Shown here: piece by piece, positions 1 through 8,408 of the stretch
Numbering within the stretch: position 1 is the stretch's first letter
Layout: each line of letters begins with the position of its first letter
Assembly (NCBI GenBank): GCA_902547295.1
Contig: CACCNJ010000008.1
Span: 1 to 56,879 of the forward strand
DNA: 56,879 nt
From: an uncultured SAR86 cluster bacterium
Lineage (GTDB): Bacteria; Pseudomonadota; Gammaproteobacteria; Magnimaribacterales; D2472
Direction of reading: 5' to 3'
The notes under the pieces: model-generated
The model's database searches: none
Told to the model about the DNA's origin: nothing
Seen by the model: the letters and a program-made list of their open reading frames with translations, nothing else
Position numbers and translations under genes: made by a program

Positions 1-501
1 ATCAAAAGATCCTGAAAACCTTTTTGAAATCTCAGAGCCAAACATTGCTCCTAGGGAGCCTCCAGCCATTATGATTCCGTAAAAAGATCTCTTTCTTGAG
101 TCTCTATATAAATTAATGATTACAACCCAAAATAATGAAACTACAAAAAAAGAATATATGTTACACCAAACATAAAAAATTCTTCCTAGCCATATTGAAT
201 CACCAAGACCAAACGTTCTCCAACTCAAAAGAAATAGCATTAAATTTAGTATTAAAAAAGAATAGCAAAATAATATTATTTTTTTTAAGTTTGATCTTGA
301 TGCAACCCAAGAATAAAAAGGATTGATTATTAACATTGCCAAAGCACCAGCTGCCAGAAGATATGGTAATTCATCAACATTGGCTACTGCCATTTCATTT
401 CTAACTGGTCTTAACGTATACCAAGACGAAAGAACTAAAAAAAATAATAAGGAACCTAAAAATGAGTCCCTTGAGATAGAATTCTTTATAGAATTAATCA
501 A
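1..501 (-). CDS. Nucleotide-exchanger-like / MFS-type membrane transporter, 5' part only
   Basis: The reading frame stays open for 167 codons and runs off the left edge of the window. It starts with TTG at 501, six bases after a GGAG at 512-509. The translation is a polytopic membrane protein: hydrophobic stretches at about residues 14-30, 45-66, 75-95, 105-130 and 140-155 are visible, with the motif RPVRNEM at 31-37 between the first two. That motif and layout resemble the MFS-like family related to bacterial NTP/NDP exchange transporters; the substrate cannot be told. The gene lies 15 bases downstream of tRNA-Lys on the same strand and has no room for its own promoter, so it is probably read through the tRNA. 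Family assignment is from memory of the motif and is moderate; the gene itself is well supported by the long open frame and coding character. Confidence 0.72.
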   Translation of the reverse strand, partial: MINSIKNSISRDSFLGSLLFFLVLSSWYTLRPVRNEMAVANVDELPYLLAAGALAMLIINPFYSWVASRSNLKKIILFCYSFLILNLMLFLLSWRTFGLGDSIWLGRIFYVWCNIYSFFVVSLFWVVIINLYRDSRKRSFYGIIMAGGSLGAMFGSEISKRFSGSFD

Positions 502-516
502 AAAAAACTCCAAAGA

Positions 517-592
517 TGGTGGGTCGCACAGGATTCGAACCTGTGACCAATTGGTTAAAAGCCAACTGCTCTACCAGCTGAGCTAGCGACCC
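517..592 (-). tRNA. tRNA-Lys (anticodon UUU)
   Basis: A complete 76-nt tRNA cloverleaf. The 7-bp acceptor stem pairs GGGTCGC with GCGACCC, the D arm carries AGCTCAGCTGGTAGAGC, the anticodon loop is CTTTTAA with anticodon TTT, the T arm contains GGTTCGAATCC, and the CCA end is encoded (517-519). It follows cpoB, the same position in which E. coli carries its lysT/valT tRNA cluster. Only one tRNA is present here. Confidence 0.97.
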
Positions 593-625
593 ACATTTAT
601 AGTAATACATACTAGAAGATGGTGA

Positions 626-1282
626 TTATTCCATATTTTTCAATAACTGCAAGGCTAAGGAAGAGGCAGTATTATTTGGATATTCTCTCACCACAAAATT
701 ATACTTATCTTTAGCACTTTTCATGTCGTCAGATTTTAGATAAATATCTCCAATCTTTTTGTGAGATAAAGGAACTCTGTAATGATTTGGGTATAAGCTT
801 ATTAATTCCATATAAAAGGCCATAGCATTTTCCAGATCATTTTTAATCATACTAATTTCACCCAACCAAAAATATGAAAGTGGTGTTTTTTCTTCATCAG
901 AAAAGCTTTCAACAAAATAATTAAATAAATTAAATGATTTATCAAAGTTTTGATCCTCAAGAGCTTCTATTGCAGCACTATAAATCTGGTCCTTACTTTT
1001 AGGATCCTCAATGCCTGCAAACCTTATATCAGCGTTCAAGGTCAAATTCTCAAGATTTTCTGATTCATTTTCATCAACATCAGTTGATTCCGCTATAAGC
1101 TTTTCAATCAAATAGTTTTGAGATTCAAGCTTATTTCTTAATTCAGCAATTTCTAATTCAAGTTCTTGAATTTTTAAAAATAAGATATCTGTTTTTGCAT
1201 CATCATTTTCATTAGCGTGAGCAAAAATTGGTAAAAATAAAAATAGAGCTAAAAATTTAAAAAAGAGAAATTTTAAGATCAT
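626..1282 (-). CDS. cpoB: CpoB (YbgF), Tol-Pal-associated periplasmic TPR protein
   Basis: 218 aa. A signal peptide (hydrophobic core at about 5-20, cleavage near AHA/NE at 23) leads into a Leu/Glu-rich coiled coil at about 34-68, which trimerises in this family, then a linker and TPR-like helices from about 100 to the end (motifs such as YFWLGEISMIKNDLENAMAFY). CpoB coordinates peptidoglycan synthase PBP1B with Tol-mediated outer-membrane constriction in E. coli. It is the last protein gene of the tol operon. Its ATG shares one base with the pal stop codon. It is slightly shorter than the E. coli protein (about 263 aa). Confidence 0.93.
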   Translation of the reverse strand: MILKFLFFKFLALFLFLPIFAHANENDDAKTDILFLKIQELELEIAELRNKLESQNYLIEKLIAESTDVDENESENLENLTLNADIRFAGIEDPKSKDQIYSAAIEALEDQNFDKSFNLFNYFVESFSDEEKTPLSYFWLGEISMIKNDLENAMAFYMELISLYPNHYRVPLSHKKIGDIYLKSDDMKSAKDKYNFVVREYPNNTASSLALQLLKNME

Positions 1283-1770
1283 TAATTAATTTCAACTCTT
1301 CTGTTTTTTGCATAACTCATTTCATCTTGACCGATTACAGCTGGTCTTTCTTCACCAAAACTTTTAACGGTGATTCTATTCTTGCTTATTCCATTTAGAA
1401 CAAAATAGTCGCTTACTGTCTCAGCTCTTCTTTGGCCCAAAGCTAAATTATATTCTCGAGTTCCTCTCTCGTCGGCATGACCTGCAAGAGTAATTTGAAT
1501 AGAAGAATTTTCATTTAAAGCATTTACAGCGCTTTTTAGGGTTTGTATTGATTTACTTGTTAATGTAGATTTGTCAAACTCAAAATATATTGTTGCACTT
1601 GCAAAAACTGCCTTACTATCGTATCTAATACTATCCTCAGCCAAGGATGATGCTTGAACAGTTTTTACATCACCAGTGTATACTCTTTCTTCAGTGACAT
1701 TCATGCTTGAACATGAAGACAGAAAAGCAATAGCAATAATAAAATTTAACTTATTTTTTAGTATAAACAT
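1282..1770 (-). CDS. pal: Pal, peptidoglycan-associated outer-membrane lipoprotein
   Basis: 162 aa from the ATG at 1770, chosen because GGAG lies five bases upstream; an in-frame GTG at 1776 would sit on that site. Lipoprotein signal with lipobox LSSC, lipidated Cys at residue 20. The OmpA-like domain from about 55 contains the peptidoglycan-binding signature with AGHADERGTREYN and RRAETV, including the Asp and Arg that hold meso-diaminopimelate. Pal anchors the outer membrane to the wall and is moved by TolB and TolA. Nine bases separate the tolB stop from the GTG. Confidence 0.97.
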   Translation of the reverse strand: MFILKNKLNFIIAIAFLSSCSSMNVTEERVYTGDVKTVQASSLAEDSIRYDSKAVFASATIYFEFDKSTLTSKSIQTLKSAVNALNENSSIQITLAGHADERGTREYNLALGQRRAETVSDYFVLNGISKNRITVKSFGEERPAVIGQDEMSYAKNRRVEIN

Positions 1771-1785
1771 ATTCACTCCACATAA

Positions 1786-3042
1786 TTATCTTAAAAATCC
1801 AGACCACGCAGGCTCTCTTACAAAACCCATTTTGGCTGGCAATCTGAACTTGGCACCACTTAAAGTTACTCCAGCTAGCAAGTTCATACCATCGTCTTTA
1901 ATTGCATAAACTATAACATTTCCATTGGGTGAAATACTAGGAGATTCATCTAATTGTGCGTTAGTTAATGGTCTTATAAAATTTTCATTAAAATATTTTA
2001 TTGCTATTTGAAAGTTTATATTTTCTCTATGAACAAATATAAATCCCTCATTATTTGGTAAATATGAGCCTTTAGCATTGTAGTTTCCATCAAATGTTAT
2101 TCTTTTGGGTTTTGCATTAAATCGTCTCAAGTCAATTTCATATAATTGAGGAGATCCTGATCTTCCTGATGTAAACATAATTTTTGATCCCTTAGGAGAC
2201 CATGACGACTCAGTATCAATTGAGAAATGATTCGTTAGTCTAGTTAAATTTCTATTTTTTAAATTTAGTATGTATATTTCTGCATTTCCATCTTGATACA
2301 TTGTCAATGAAAGAAATTTACCATCAGGCGACCAAGAAGGAGAGCTTATTTGAGATGAATTTTCTATTGCAAGCTCTCTTTTACCAGTTGCTATATCTTG
2401 AATAAAAACTTTTGCCATTCCTGTTTCAAATGATACGTATGCTACCTTTTTTGAATCTGGAGACCATGATGGCGAAATAATAGGATCATCACTCTGTAAC
2501 AGTATTTGTTCATTACTTCCATCAGCATCTGCAACCATAAGGTTGAAGTTCTTATTCTCAGTTACATAAAGAATTTTTGTTGAGAATATTCCCTTTATAC
2601 CAGTTATTTCTTCATAAATGCCATCACTTACATAATGGCCTAACTGTCTGTTTTTGTTTGGAATACCGTAAACAGTTGAAGTCCTTATTTTTTTTCCTTT
2701 ATTAATATCAAATATCTCATAAACAACTGAAATGTTTATGCTCTCTTTTACAACTTTTCCAATAACTAAATAATCAATATTTAAGATTTTAAAATCATTA
2801 AATATAACTTCAGTTTCATTAGTTGGTATAGAGAGTAAATCTTCTTTTACAAATAAATTAAACTCTCCTGATCTCATTAAATTATTTTTTATAATTACAT
2901 CAATATCGTTCGAAATTTTTTGATCACCTTCAAATTTTAAAATAGCAACTCTGTAAGGATCTTCAGTACCTTGAGTAATTTCAAGGATCAGTTCTGATGA
3001 AAGCAAATTAGAAAATACTAGTATTAATAATATTTTTTTCAT
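1786..3042 (-). CDS. tolB: TolB, periplasmic beta-propeller of the Tol-Pal system
   Basis: 418 aa. Signal peptide at 1-17, an N-terminal alpha/beta domain to about residue 150, then a six-bladed propeller built from repeats carrying the PSWSPDGK/ISPNG signature (for example SPSWSPDSKKVAYVS and SSWSPKGSKIMFTS). TolB binds Pal and is displaced by TolA. Length matches the family (E. coli 430). The start codon overlaps the tolA stop in an ATGA, as expected for translational coupling. Confidence 0.97.
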   Translation of the reverse strand: MKKILLILVFSNLLSSELILEITQGTEDPYRVAILKFEGDQKISNDIDVIIKNNLMRSGEFNLFVKEDLLSIPTNETEVIFNDFKILNIDYLVIGKVVKESINISVVYEIFDINKGKKIRTSTVYGIPNKNRQLGHYVSDGIYEEITGIKGIFSTKILYVTENKNFNLMVADADGSNEQILLQSDDPIISPSWSPDSKKVAYVSFETGMAKVFIQDIATGKRELAIENSSQISSPSWSPDGKFLSLTMYQDGNAEIYILNLKNRNLTRLTNHFSIDTESSWSPKGSKIMFTSGRSGSPQLYEIDLRRFNAKPKRITFDGNYNAKGSYLPNNEGFIFVHRENINFQIAIKYFNENFIRPLTNAQLDESPSISPNGNVIVYAIKDDGMNLLAGVTLSGAKFRLPAKMGFVREPAWSGFLR

Positions 3043-3656
3043 GTCGGATTAAATGTAATCACTACACTTTTAAAATTTGAATTATATAAACTATATGGAA
3101 TGTCACTAAAGAAACTAAAAGTTTCAACTCTTTGAACAGCTTTTAAAGCTGAATTATCAAATCTTAAATTTCCACTACTTCTAATCAAATTAACATTAAT
3201 AATTCTTCCATTTTTATTAATTGACAATCTAAGGTCACAAACTAAGCCATCCTGAATATTTATTGGCTTACGCCAGGCTGATTGAATGCTGCTTATAATA
3301 AGAGAGCTGTATTGTTCTACTTGATTATTTTGTGATTCTTTTGATATTAATTTATCTTCGGCAATTAAGTCATTTAAGCTGACAGTTGGTATGAAAGAAT
3401 CAAATGAAATAGTTTTATCAGGAATTATCTCACTCAATGAATTATCAATTTTAGTTTCATTTGGTTCTAATGTTTGATTAACTTGCTCTTTTGCTATAAC
3501 TCTTTCTTCAAAAAGTAGATTTACCTCAATTGGCTTACTCAATACCGAGGTTTGTTTAGATTCATTATAAAAAAAACCGAGAAGATATAGAATAATTGAA
3601 GCATGAATTATAAAAGATATAAATGAAGCCTCTAAATATATTTGATTAATTTTCAT
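3039..3656 (-). CDS. tolA: TolA, compact energy-transducing inner-membrane protein
   Basis: 205 aa from ATG 3656 (an in-frame GTG at 3662 is the alternative). One N-terminal membrane helix holds the Ser-His pair typical of TolA/TonB (S14 and H18), then a linker of only about 85 residues, then a C-terminal TonB-like domain from about 120 (SAWRKP, VCDLRLSINKNGRI, FDNSALKAV). E. coli TolA has 421 residues with a long helical domain II, which is essentially missing here. TolA uses the TolQ/TolR proton motor to reach TolB/Pal across the periplasm. It overlaps tolR by 11 bases. Confidence 0.93.
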   Translation of the reverse strand: MKINQIYLEASFISFIIHASIILYLLGFFYNESKQTSVLSKPIEVNLLFEERVIAKEQVNQTLEPNETKIDNSLSEIIPDKTISFDSFIPTVSLNDLIAEDKLISKESQNNQVEQYSSLIISSIQSAWRKPINIQDGLVCDLRLSINKNGRIINVNLIRSSGNLRFDNSALKAVQRVETFSFFSDIPYSLYNSNFKSVVITFNPT

Positions 3657-4068
3657 AGCCACTTGTTACAATTCCAACTTTAGTAATACCTACGCTTTGA
3701 ACAGATGCCATGGCTTTTGCCACAAAATCAAACGCAACATTTCTGTCACTTTGAAAAACTACTTCAATATCAGGGTTTGCTTTAAAGATTACTTCAGACT
3801 TTCTCTTTAATTCATTTAAATCAATAGGCAACGATTCCTCTCCAACATTAATAAAATAATTTCCATTTTTATCAATTGATATTACAAGCGGTTCATTTTG
3901 AACACTCATTTTAGTTGTATCAGTTTGAGGTAAATCAACCTCCACGCCTTGAATCAACAAAGGTGACAAAACCATAAAAATAATCAACAAAACCAGCATA
4001 ACGTCGATATACGGAACTACATTTATTTCTGCTTTAAGATTTTTCTTTTTTGCTAGTCTGAATATCAT
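3646..4068 (-). CDS. tolR: TolR, ExbD-family proton-motor subunit
   Basis: 140 aa. Single N-terminal transmembrane helix with the essential proton-path aspartate at residue 22 (VPYIDVMLVLLIIF), followed by a periplasmic ExbD-like domain ending in a conserved VGIVTSG-type tail. It forms the stator/motor with TolQ. Its ATG shares one base with the tolQ stop codon. Length is normal for the family. Confidence 0.97.
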   Translation of the reverse strand: MIFRLAKKKNLKAEINVVPYIDVMLVLLIIFMVLSPLLIQGVEVDLPQTDTTKMSVQNEPLVISIDKNGNYFINVGEESLPIDLNELKRKSEVIFKANPDIEVVFQSDRNVAFDFVAKAMASVQSVGITKVGIVTSGYEN

Positions 4069-4739
4069 TATTTTTTATCAATTGACTGTTTATAAAAAAT
4101 ACTTGCTAACTCCTCTGCAAAAATTAATGTTCCTTGACTGATAGTTTCTGATTCAGATGTAAACTTATTAAAAGCCACTACTGCTGGTATAGCAGCAAAT
4201 AGTCCCATGCCAGTTGCAATCAATGCCTCTGATATTCCTGGTGCTACAGCATTTATAGTAGCTTGAGTGGCATCTGAAAGTCCCATAAATGATGTCATTA
4301 TCCCCCAAACTGTCCCGAGCAAGCCAATGTATGGACTGACAGATCCAACGTTTGCTAAAAAAGATAAATGCTTGTTCATTTCTTCTTCATCAGAAGCTAT
4401 AGAAACCCTCATAGAGCGATTAATACTCTCTAGATCTAATTCAGAAATGTTTTCTCCAATCTTAATTGAATTAAATTCTTTAAAAGAGTTTTTAAATAAG
4501 TTTCTTGCCCCATATAAATTTTCATCTTTCAATACCTCGTTATACAAAACATCTAAATCTTTTCCACTCCAAAAAATTCTTAAAAATTTATCATTGGCGT
4601 TTTTTACTTTTCTAAAAAAATTGTATCTTTCTACAATTATTATCCAAGAGAGGATTGAGGCAATAAAAAGAATTAACATTACTATTTTGACTACAATTCC
4701 TGCCTCTAAAATAAGATTTAATACTGATATATCATCCAT
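4068..4739 (-). CDS. tolQ: TolQ, MotA/ExbB-family proton-channel subunit
   Basis: 223 aa. Three membrane helices: about 12-35, then a pair at about 130-155 and 165-190 containing the conserved VSPYIGLLGTVWGIM and GISEALIATGMGLFAAIPAV segments of the MotA/TolQ/ExbB family. With TolR it converts the proton gradient into movement of TolA. An AGGA lies seven bases before the ATG. It follows ybgC by nine bases, the standard gene order of the tol operon. Confidence 0.97.
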   Translation of the reverse strand: MDDISVLNLILEAGIVVKIVMLILFIASILSWIIIVERYNFFRKVKNANDKFLRIFWSGKDLDVLYNEVLKDENLYGARNLFKNSFKEFNSIKIGENISELDLESINRSMRVSIASDEEEMNKHLSFLANVGSVSPYIGLLGTVWGIMTSFMGLSDATQATINAVAPGISEALIATGMGLFAAIPAVVAFNKFTSESETISQGTLIFAEELASIFYKQSIDKK

Positions 4740-4748
4740 AACACTATC

Positions 4749-5159
4749 CTAGTCAAAAATTAATAATAAATCATCAGGAAACCTTTTTGGTTTCTTCGAT
4801 GAAAGATTTAAAAAACAAACCTCTACCTCACCATTGACAAATTCTTCACCAGAGATTTTATCAATCACTTTTTGATAGAAAATCATTCTTGCAGCAGATT
4901 TTTTTTCTACATTTGACTGGACAACTATATAATTACCAAGCTCAGCAGCTTTTGAGTAATTAATTTTGATACTTTTTACTACAAATGCTAAATCTTTTTC
5001 TCTTAATTTATTTTGAGAAATATTTGCATAGGATAGAAATTCAGATCTTGATCTTTCGAAATACTTTAAGTAATTCGCATAATATACAACTCCTTGAAAA
5101 TCTGTATCTTCAACATATATTTTAAATTCCATATCTTTACACTTGATAATTTTTTTCAT
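4749..5159 (-). CDS. ybgC: YbgC, hotdog-fold acyl-CoA thioesterase of the tol operon
   Basis: 136 aa from ATG 5159, which has AGGAGG 12 bases upstream; ATG 5132 (127 aa, no ribosome site) is the alternative and would better match the usual N-terminus. The family signature EDTDFQGVVYYANYLKYFER is present, including the catalytic Asp of the EDTD motif; the histidine that often follows VVY is a tyrosine here, a variant I believe occurs in other members. YbgC is a 4-hydroxybenzoyl-CoA-thioesterase-family enzyme tied to phospholipid metabolism at the Tol complex. The chosen start overlaps the upstream nuclease gene by 23 bases. Confidence 0.9.
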   Translation of the reverse strand: MKKIIKCKDMEFKIYVEDTDFQGVVYYANYLKYFERSRSEFLSYANISQNKLREKDLAFVVKSIKINYSKAAELGNYIVVQSNVEKKSAARMIFYQKVIDKISGEEFVNGEVEVCFLNLSSKKPKRFPDDLLLIFD

Positions 5160-5562
5160 GCAGCTCAATATCCTCCTGAAATAACTCAAGTATTATCTGA
5201 ATAAAATCTGGCCATAAAAGGTCTACAGTAACAAGGTCGTTCTTAATATTATTATTAATAGAGTTTGCTAATATTCGAACTTTAATGGGTCTATTATTAA
5301 ATTTATACACAAGTGCGGGTCTTAAACCCTCTTGATTCGATGATGCGAGAACTTGCTCCCACCAATCAGATCTAGGTTCTGCACCAGCTCCATATGCCTT
5401 ACACTCGATACACCATTTTCCAAGCATGAGATCAGGTAACTCCTTTGTGCGGGTCTGCTCTAAGATTCTTTTAACTGGATTCTTTAGGTTAAGGTCATTT
5501 ATCAATGCATTAGCAATTTGTCGTTCAAATGCAGCACCTTTATTTCTTGAATTAACTGACAA
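5137..5562 (-). CDS. PD-(D/E)XK nuclease, possible Holliday-junction resolvase
   Basis: 141 aa, no signal peptide. The active-site pattern of the PD-(D/E)XK superfamily is visible: E13 in NKGAAFERQIA, P43-D44, and E53-C54-K55 (ECK) on the following strand. The opening NSRNKGAAFER and small size resemble Hjc-like and phage-type Holliday junction resolvases, but I cannot assign a named family. In related bacteria the yebC-ybgC interval holds ruvC, ruvA and ruvB; here only this gene fills it, which is the contextual reason to suspect a resolvase. Restriction-like or repair nuclease roles remain possible. Three bases separate it from yebC. Confidence 0.8.
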   Translation of the reverse strand: MSVNSRNKGAAFERQIANALINDLNLKNPVKRILEQTRTKELPDLMLGKWCIECKAYGAGAEPRSDWWEQVLASSNQEGLRPALVYKFNNRPIKVRILANSINNNIKNDLVTVDLLWPDFIQIILELFQEDIELHEKNYQV

Positions 5563-5565
5563 AAT

Positions 5566-6303
5566 TTATTCCTTTATCTCAAAATTTTCTGGGAATTCTG
5601 CATTAGTGTGAACTTCTTGGACATCATCAAGATCATCCATAAACTCCATAATATTTAAGACTTTTTCAGACATGTCTTGATCAAGGTCCACAAGTGTATC
5701 AGCTCGTAAGCTTAGTTCAGCATTTAAATATTGGATATCATTCTCTTTGAAGAAATCAATAACCTTGTTAAATTGATTTGGATCTGTTGTTACTTCAAAG
5801 AAATCATCTTCTTCTGAAAAATCTTGTGCTCCAGACTCAATAACACTCTCCATAAGCTTTTCTTCTGGGTAATCCTTATTTATATGGATTACTCCAAGTT
5901 TTTTAAATAAATATGAAACAGATCCATCAGTTCCAAGATTACCTCCAAACTTTGAGAATGCATGCCTAACATCTGAAACAGTCCTATTTCTATTATCTGT
6001 CATAGTTTCTACAAGGATAGCAACTCCTCCTGGACCATATCCTTCAAATATTATTTCTTCTAATTCTCCAGTTTCTCCTGTACCTGAGCCTTTTTCTATA
6101 GCTCTTTTAATAGTGTCTTTAGGCATATTTGCAGTATTTGCCTTTTCAAGAGCTAGTCTCAATCTTGGATTATCATTTGGATCAGGGCCATCCTTCGCTG
6201 CAACAGTAATTTCTCTTATCACCTTGGTCCAAACCTTTCCTCGTGATGCGTCTTGTCTAGCTTTTCTATGTTTTATGTTTGCCCATTTTGAATGACCAGC
6301 CAT
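5566..6303 (-). CDS. yebC: YebC/PmpR-family DNA-binding / translation-associated protein
   Basis: 245 aa, normal family length. It begins with the hallmark MAGHSKWANIKHRKARQDA and carries the downstream conserved segments GYGPGGVAILVE and TDNRNRTVSDVRHAF. Members act as transcriptional regulators in some species and have been linked to relief of ribosome stalling on proline runs in others. It sits between aspS and the recombination locus, as in many gammaproteobacteria. An AGGAAG inside the end of aspS serves as its ribosome site. Confidence 0.96.
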   Translation of the reverse strand: MAGHSKWANIKHRKARQDASRGKVWTKVIREITVAAKDGPDPNDNPRLRLALEKANTANMPKDTIKRAIEKGSGTGETGELEEIIFEGYGPGGVAILVETMTDNRNRTVSDVRHAFSKFGGNLGTDGSVSYLFKKLGVIHINKDYPEEKLMESVIESGAQDFSEEDDFFEVTTDPNQFNKVIDFFKENDIQYLNAELSLRADTLVDLDQDMSEKVLNIMEFMDDLDDVQEVHTNAEFPENFEIKE

Positions 6304-6306
6304 TAA

Positions 6307-8073
6307 CTATTCTTCCTTATGTGTACTATTTATTTTAAGTTCATCAAGCTGATCTTTATCAACCTTGCTTGGAGCATCTGTTAATAGACATGTTGCACTT
6401 TGAGTTTTAGGGAATGCGATAACATCTCTTATGTTTGTTGTATTTGTTACCAGCATAACAATTCTATCTAATCCAAATGCGATACCACCATGAGGTGGAC
6501 AACCTGAGGACAAAGCCTTTAAAAGGAAACCAAACTTACTCTCAGCTTCTTTCTTTGAAATATTAAGAATTTCAAAAATTGCTTCTTGCATACTTTTATC
6601 ATAAATTCTTAAAGATCCTCCACCTATTTCATATCCGTTCAAAACAACATCATATGCATATGCAAGAACATCATTTGGATTTTCTAAAAGTTCTTTCTTT
6701 GATGCTTTAGGTAAAGTAAATGGATGATGAAGCGGTGTAAGACTTCCTTCGGCATTTAATTCAAACATTGGAAAATTCACTATCCAACAAGGAGCCCACT
6801 TTGAGACATATAAATCTAAATCATGTCCCAATTTTTTTATAAGGCTACTCATTGATAAGTTAACAACAGATTCACTTCCAGCTCCAAAAAAGATTAAATC
6901 ATCTGTTTTCACTTCAAGACTTTTAAAAATATTTTGAATTGTTTTTTTATTTAAAAACTTCAATATGGGAGACTGAATGCCATTCTCAAGATCTCTAACA
7001 TCATTAATCTTTATGTAAGCAAGCCCTTTTGCACCCAACTTAGATACAAATTTTGTATAGTCATCAATTTGACCTCTTGACATTTTATTTCCGTTTGGCA
7101 CTTTTAAAGCAACCACTCTTGATCCTTCCTTTTTAGCAGGATCAGAGAATACTTTGAATTCCTCATTCATAACAAGATCTGATATTTCTTTGAGCTTTAG
7201 GGGAATCCTTAAATCTGGTTTATCACAACCATATTCCTCCATAGCGTCATGCCAATCAATCACCTCAAATTTATCAAGTTTTTCTCCACAAAATTCTTTA
7301 ATTACATCTTTAATCATCTTTTCGCTAAGCTTCATGATTTCTTCCTGATTAATGAAAGATGCCTCAATATCAATTTGAGTAAATTCTGGTTGTCTATCTG
7401 CCCTCAAATCCTCATCTCTAAAACATCGTGCAATTTGATAATATTTATCTAAACCGCCAATCATCAAGAGTTGTTTAAATAATTGAGGTGATTGAGGTAA
7501 TGCATAAAAACTACCTGGTTGAACTCTGCTTGGTAAAATATAATCTCTGGCGCCTTCTGGAGTAGCCTTAGTTAAAATTGGTGTTTCAATCTCATGAAAT
7601 TCATTTTTATCAAGGTAGTTTCTAATTAAAGAAGTAATTTTTGATCTTTTAATAATTCGTTCATTCATTTCTGGGCGTCTAAGGTCAAGTACCCTATTCT
7701 TTAATCTTACATCTTCATTAACTTCTTGATATTCGTCTATTGGAAAAACTGGAGTGTTTGCCTTGCTGAGGATATTGATATTAGAGACCTCTATCTCAAT
7801 TTCACCAGTTTGCATATTTTTATTTATTGTTCCTTCAAGTCTATTTCTTACAACACCTTCTATCTGAACAACAAATTCGTTTCTTATTGATTCTGCTAAT
7901 TGAAATGATTCTTTGTTATCAGGATTCACAACAGCTTGGCATATACCTTTTATATCCCTAACGTCTAAAAAAATTACTCCTCCATGATCTCTTCTTCTAT
8001 GTATCCATCCACAAATAGTAACCTTCTCTTTGAGATTAGATGATGTAATTTCACCACAATAATGAGATTTCAT
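6307..8073 (-). CDS. aspS: Aspartyl-tRNA synthetase
   Basis: 588 aa, full bacterial type (E. coli 590). N-terminal OB-fold anticodon-binding domain (about 1-105), class II catalytic core with motif 2 ([19 protein letters not shown]), the bacteria-specific GAD insertion at about 290-410, and motif 3 near the end ([13 protein letters not shown]). It charges tRNA-Asp. AGGG lies seven bases upstream of the ATG. It is the second gene of an apparent fmdB-aspS-yebC unit. Confidence 0.98.
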   Translation of the reverse strand: MKSHYCGEITSSNLKEKVTICGWIHRRRDHGGVIFLDVRDIKGICQAVVNPDNKESFQLAESIRNEFVVQIEGVVRNRLEGTINKNMQTGEIEIEVSNINILSKANTPVFPIDEYQEVNEDVRLKNRVLDLRRPEMNERIIKRSKITSLIRNYLDKNEFHEIETPILTKATPEGARDYILPSRVQPGSFYALPQSPQLFKQLLMIGGLDKYYQIARCFRDEDLRADRQPEFTQIDIEASFINQEEIMKLSEKMIKDVIKEFCGEKLDKFEVIDWHDAMEEYGCDKPDLRIPLKLKEISDLVMNEEFKVFSDPAKKEGSRVVALKVPNGNKMSRGQIDDYTKFVSKLGAKGLAYIKINDVRDLENGIQSPILKFLNKKTIQNIFKSLEVKTDDLIFFGAGSESVVNLSMSSLIKKLGHDLDLYVSKWAPCWIVNFPMFELNAEGSLTPLHHPFTLPKASKKELLENPNDVLAYAYDVVLNGYEIGGGSLRIYDKSMQEAIFEILNISKKEAESKFGFLLKALSSGCPPHGGIAFGLDRIVMLVTNTTNIRDVIAFPKTQSATCLLTDAPSKVDKDQLDELKINSTHKEE

Positions 8074-8086
8074 GATATTTCCCTAT

Positions 8087-8377
8087 TCACTTCTTAATTT
8101 TATCTTGTTTAGACCCTTTCTTGGAGTCTGTTTTGGAAGTTTCTTTTGTTTTGTCATTTTTTGCACCATCACTTGAGGCTATATTCTTTTTTTTGCCTGT
8201 TTTAAAGTCTGTTTCATACCACCCACCACCTTTGAGCCTAAAAGAAGGTGCTGAGATTTGCTTCTTAAGGCCTTTCTTGTTGCATTTTGGGCAAATCTCT
8301 TTTGGTTTATCATTAATTTTTTGAATTATCTCAATTTCATGTTCACATTTAGAACATTTGTAGTCATAAATCGGCAT
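8087..8377 (-). CDS. FmdB-family zinc-ribbon protein
   Basis: 96 aa. The N-terminus MPIYDYKCSKC with a second CPKC pair (about residues 29-32) forms the four-cysteine zinc ribbon of the FmdB/CxxC-CxxC-SSSS family; the phrase SAPSFRLKGGGWYETDF is also typical. The tail is lysine-rich and probably unstructured. The role is unknown, although the gene often lies beside aspS. GAGG lies four bases before the ATG. The start is only 31 bp from the divergent proS start. Confidence 0.92.
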   Translation of the reverse strand: MPIYDYKCSKCEHEIEIIQKINDKPKEICPKCNKKGLKKQISAPSFRLKGGGWYETDFKTGKKKNIASSDGAKNDKTKETSKTDSKKGSKQDKIKK

Positions 8378-8408
8378 AAGTCCTCAAAAAAAGATAAAAT
8401 TATAAACT

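Noticed and set aside
135-586. Two small plus-strand frames at the left edge
   Set aside because: They lie opposite the partial transporter and the tRNA; the minus-strand frame is longer and has membrane-protein features.
4267-4752. 161-codon plus-strand frame opposite tolQ
   Set aside because: Antisense shadow of a clearly conserved gene.
4749-5159. Tyr in place of the YbgC histidine (VVYYANYL) as loss of activity
   Set aside because: This variant seems to occur in other YbgC-like thioesterases and the catalytic Asp is intact.
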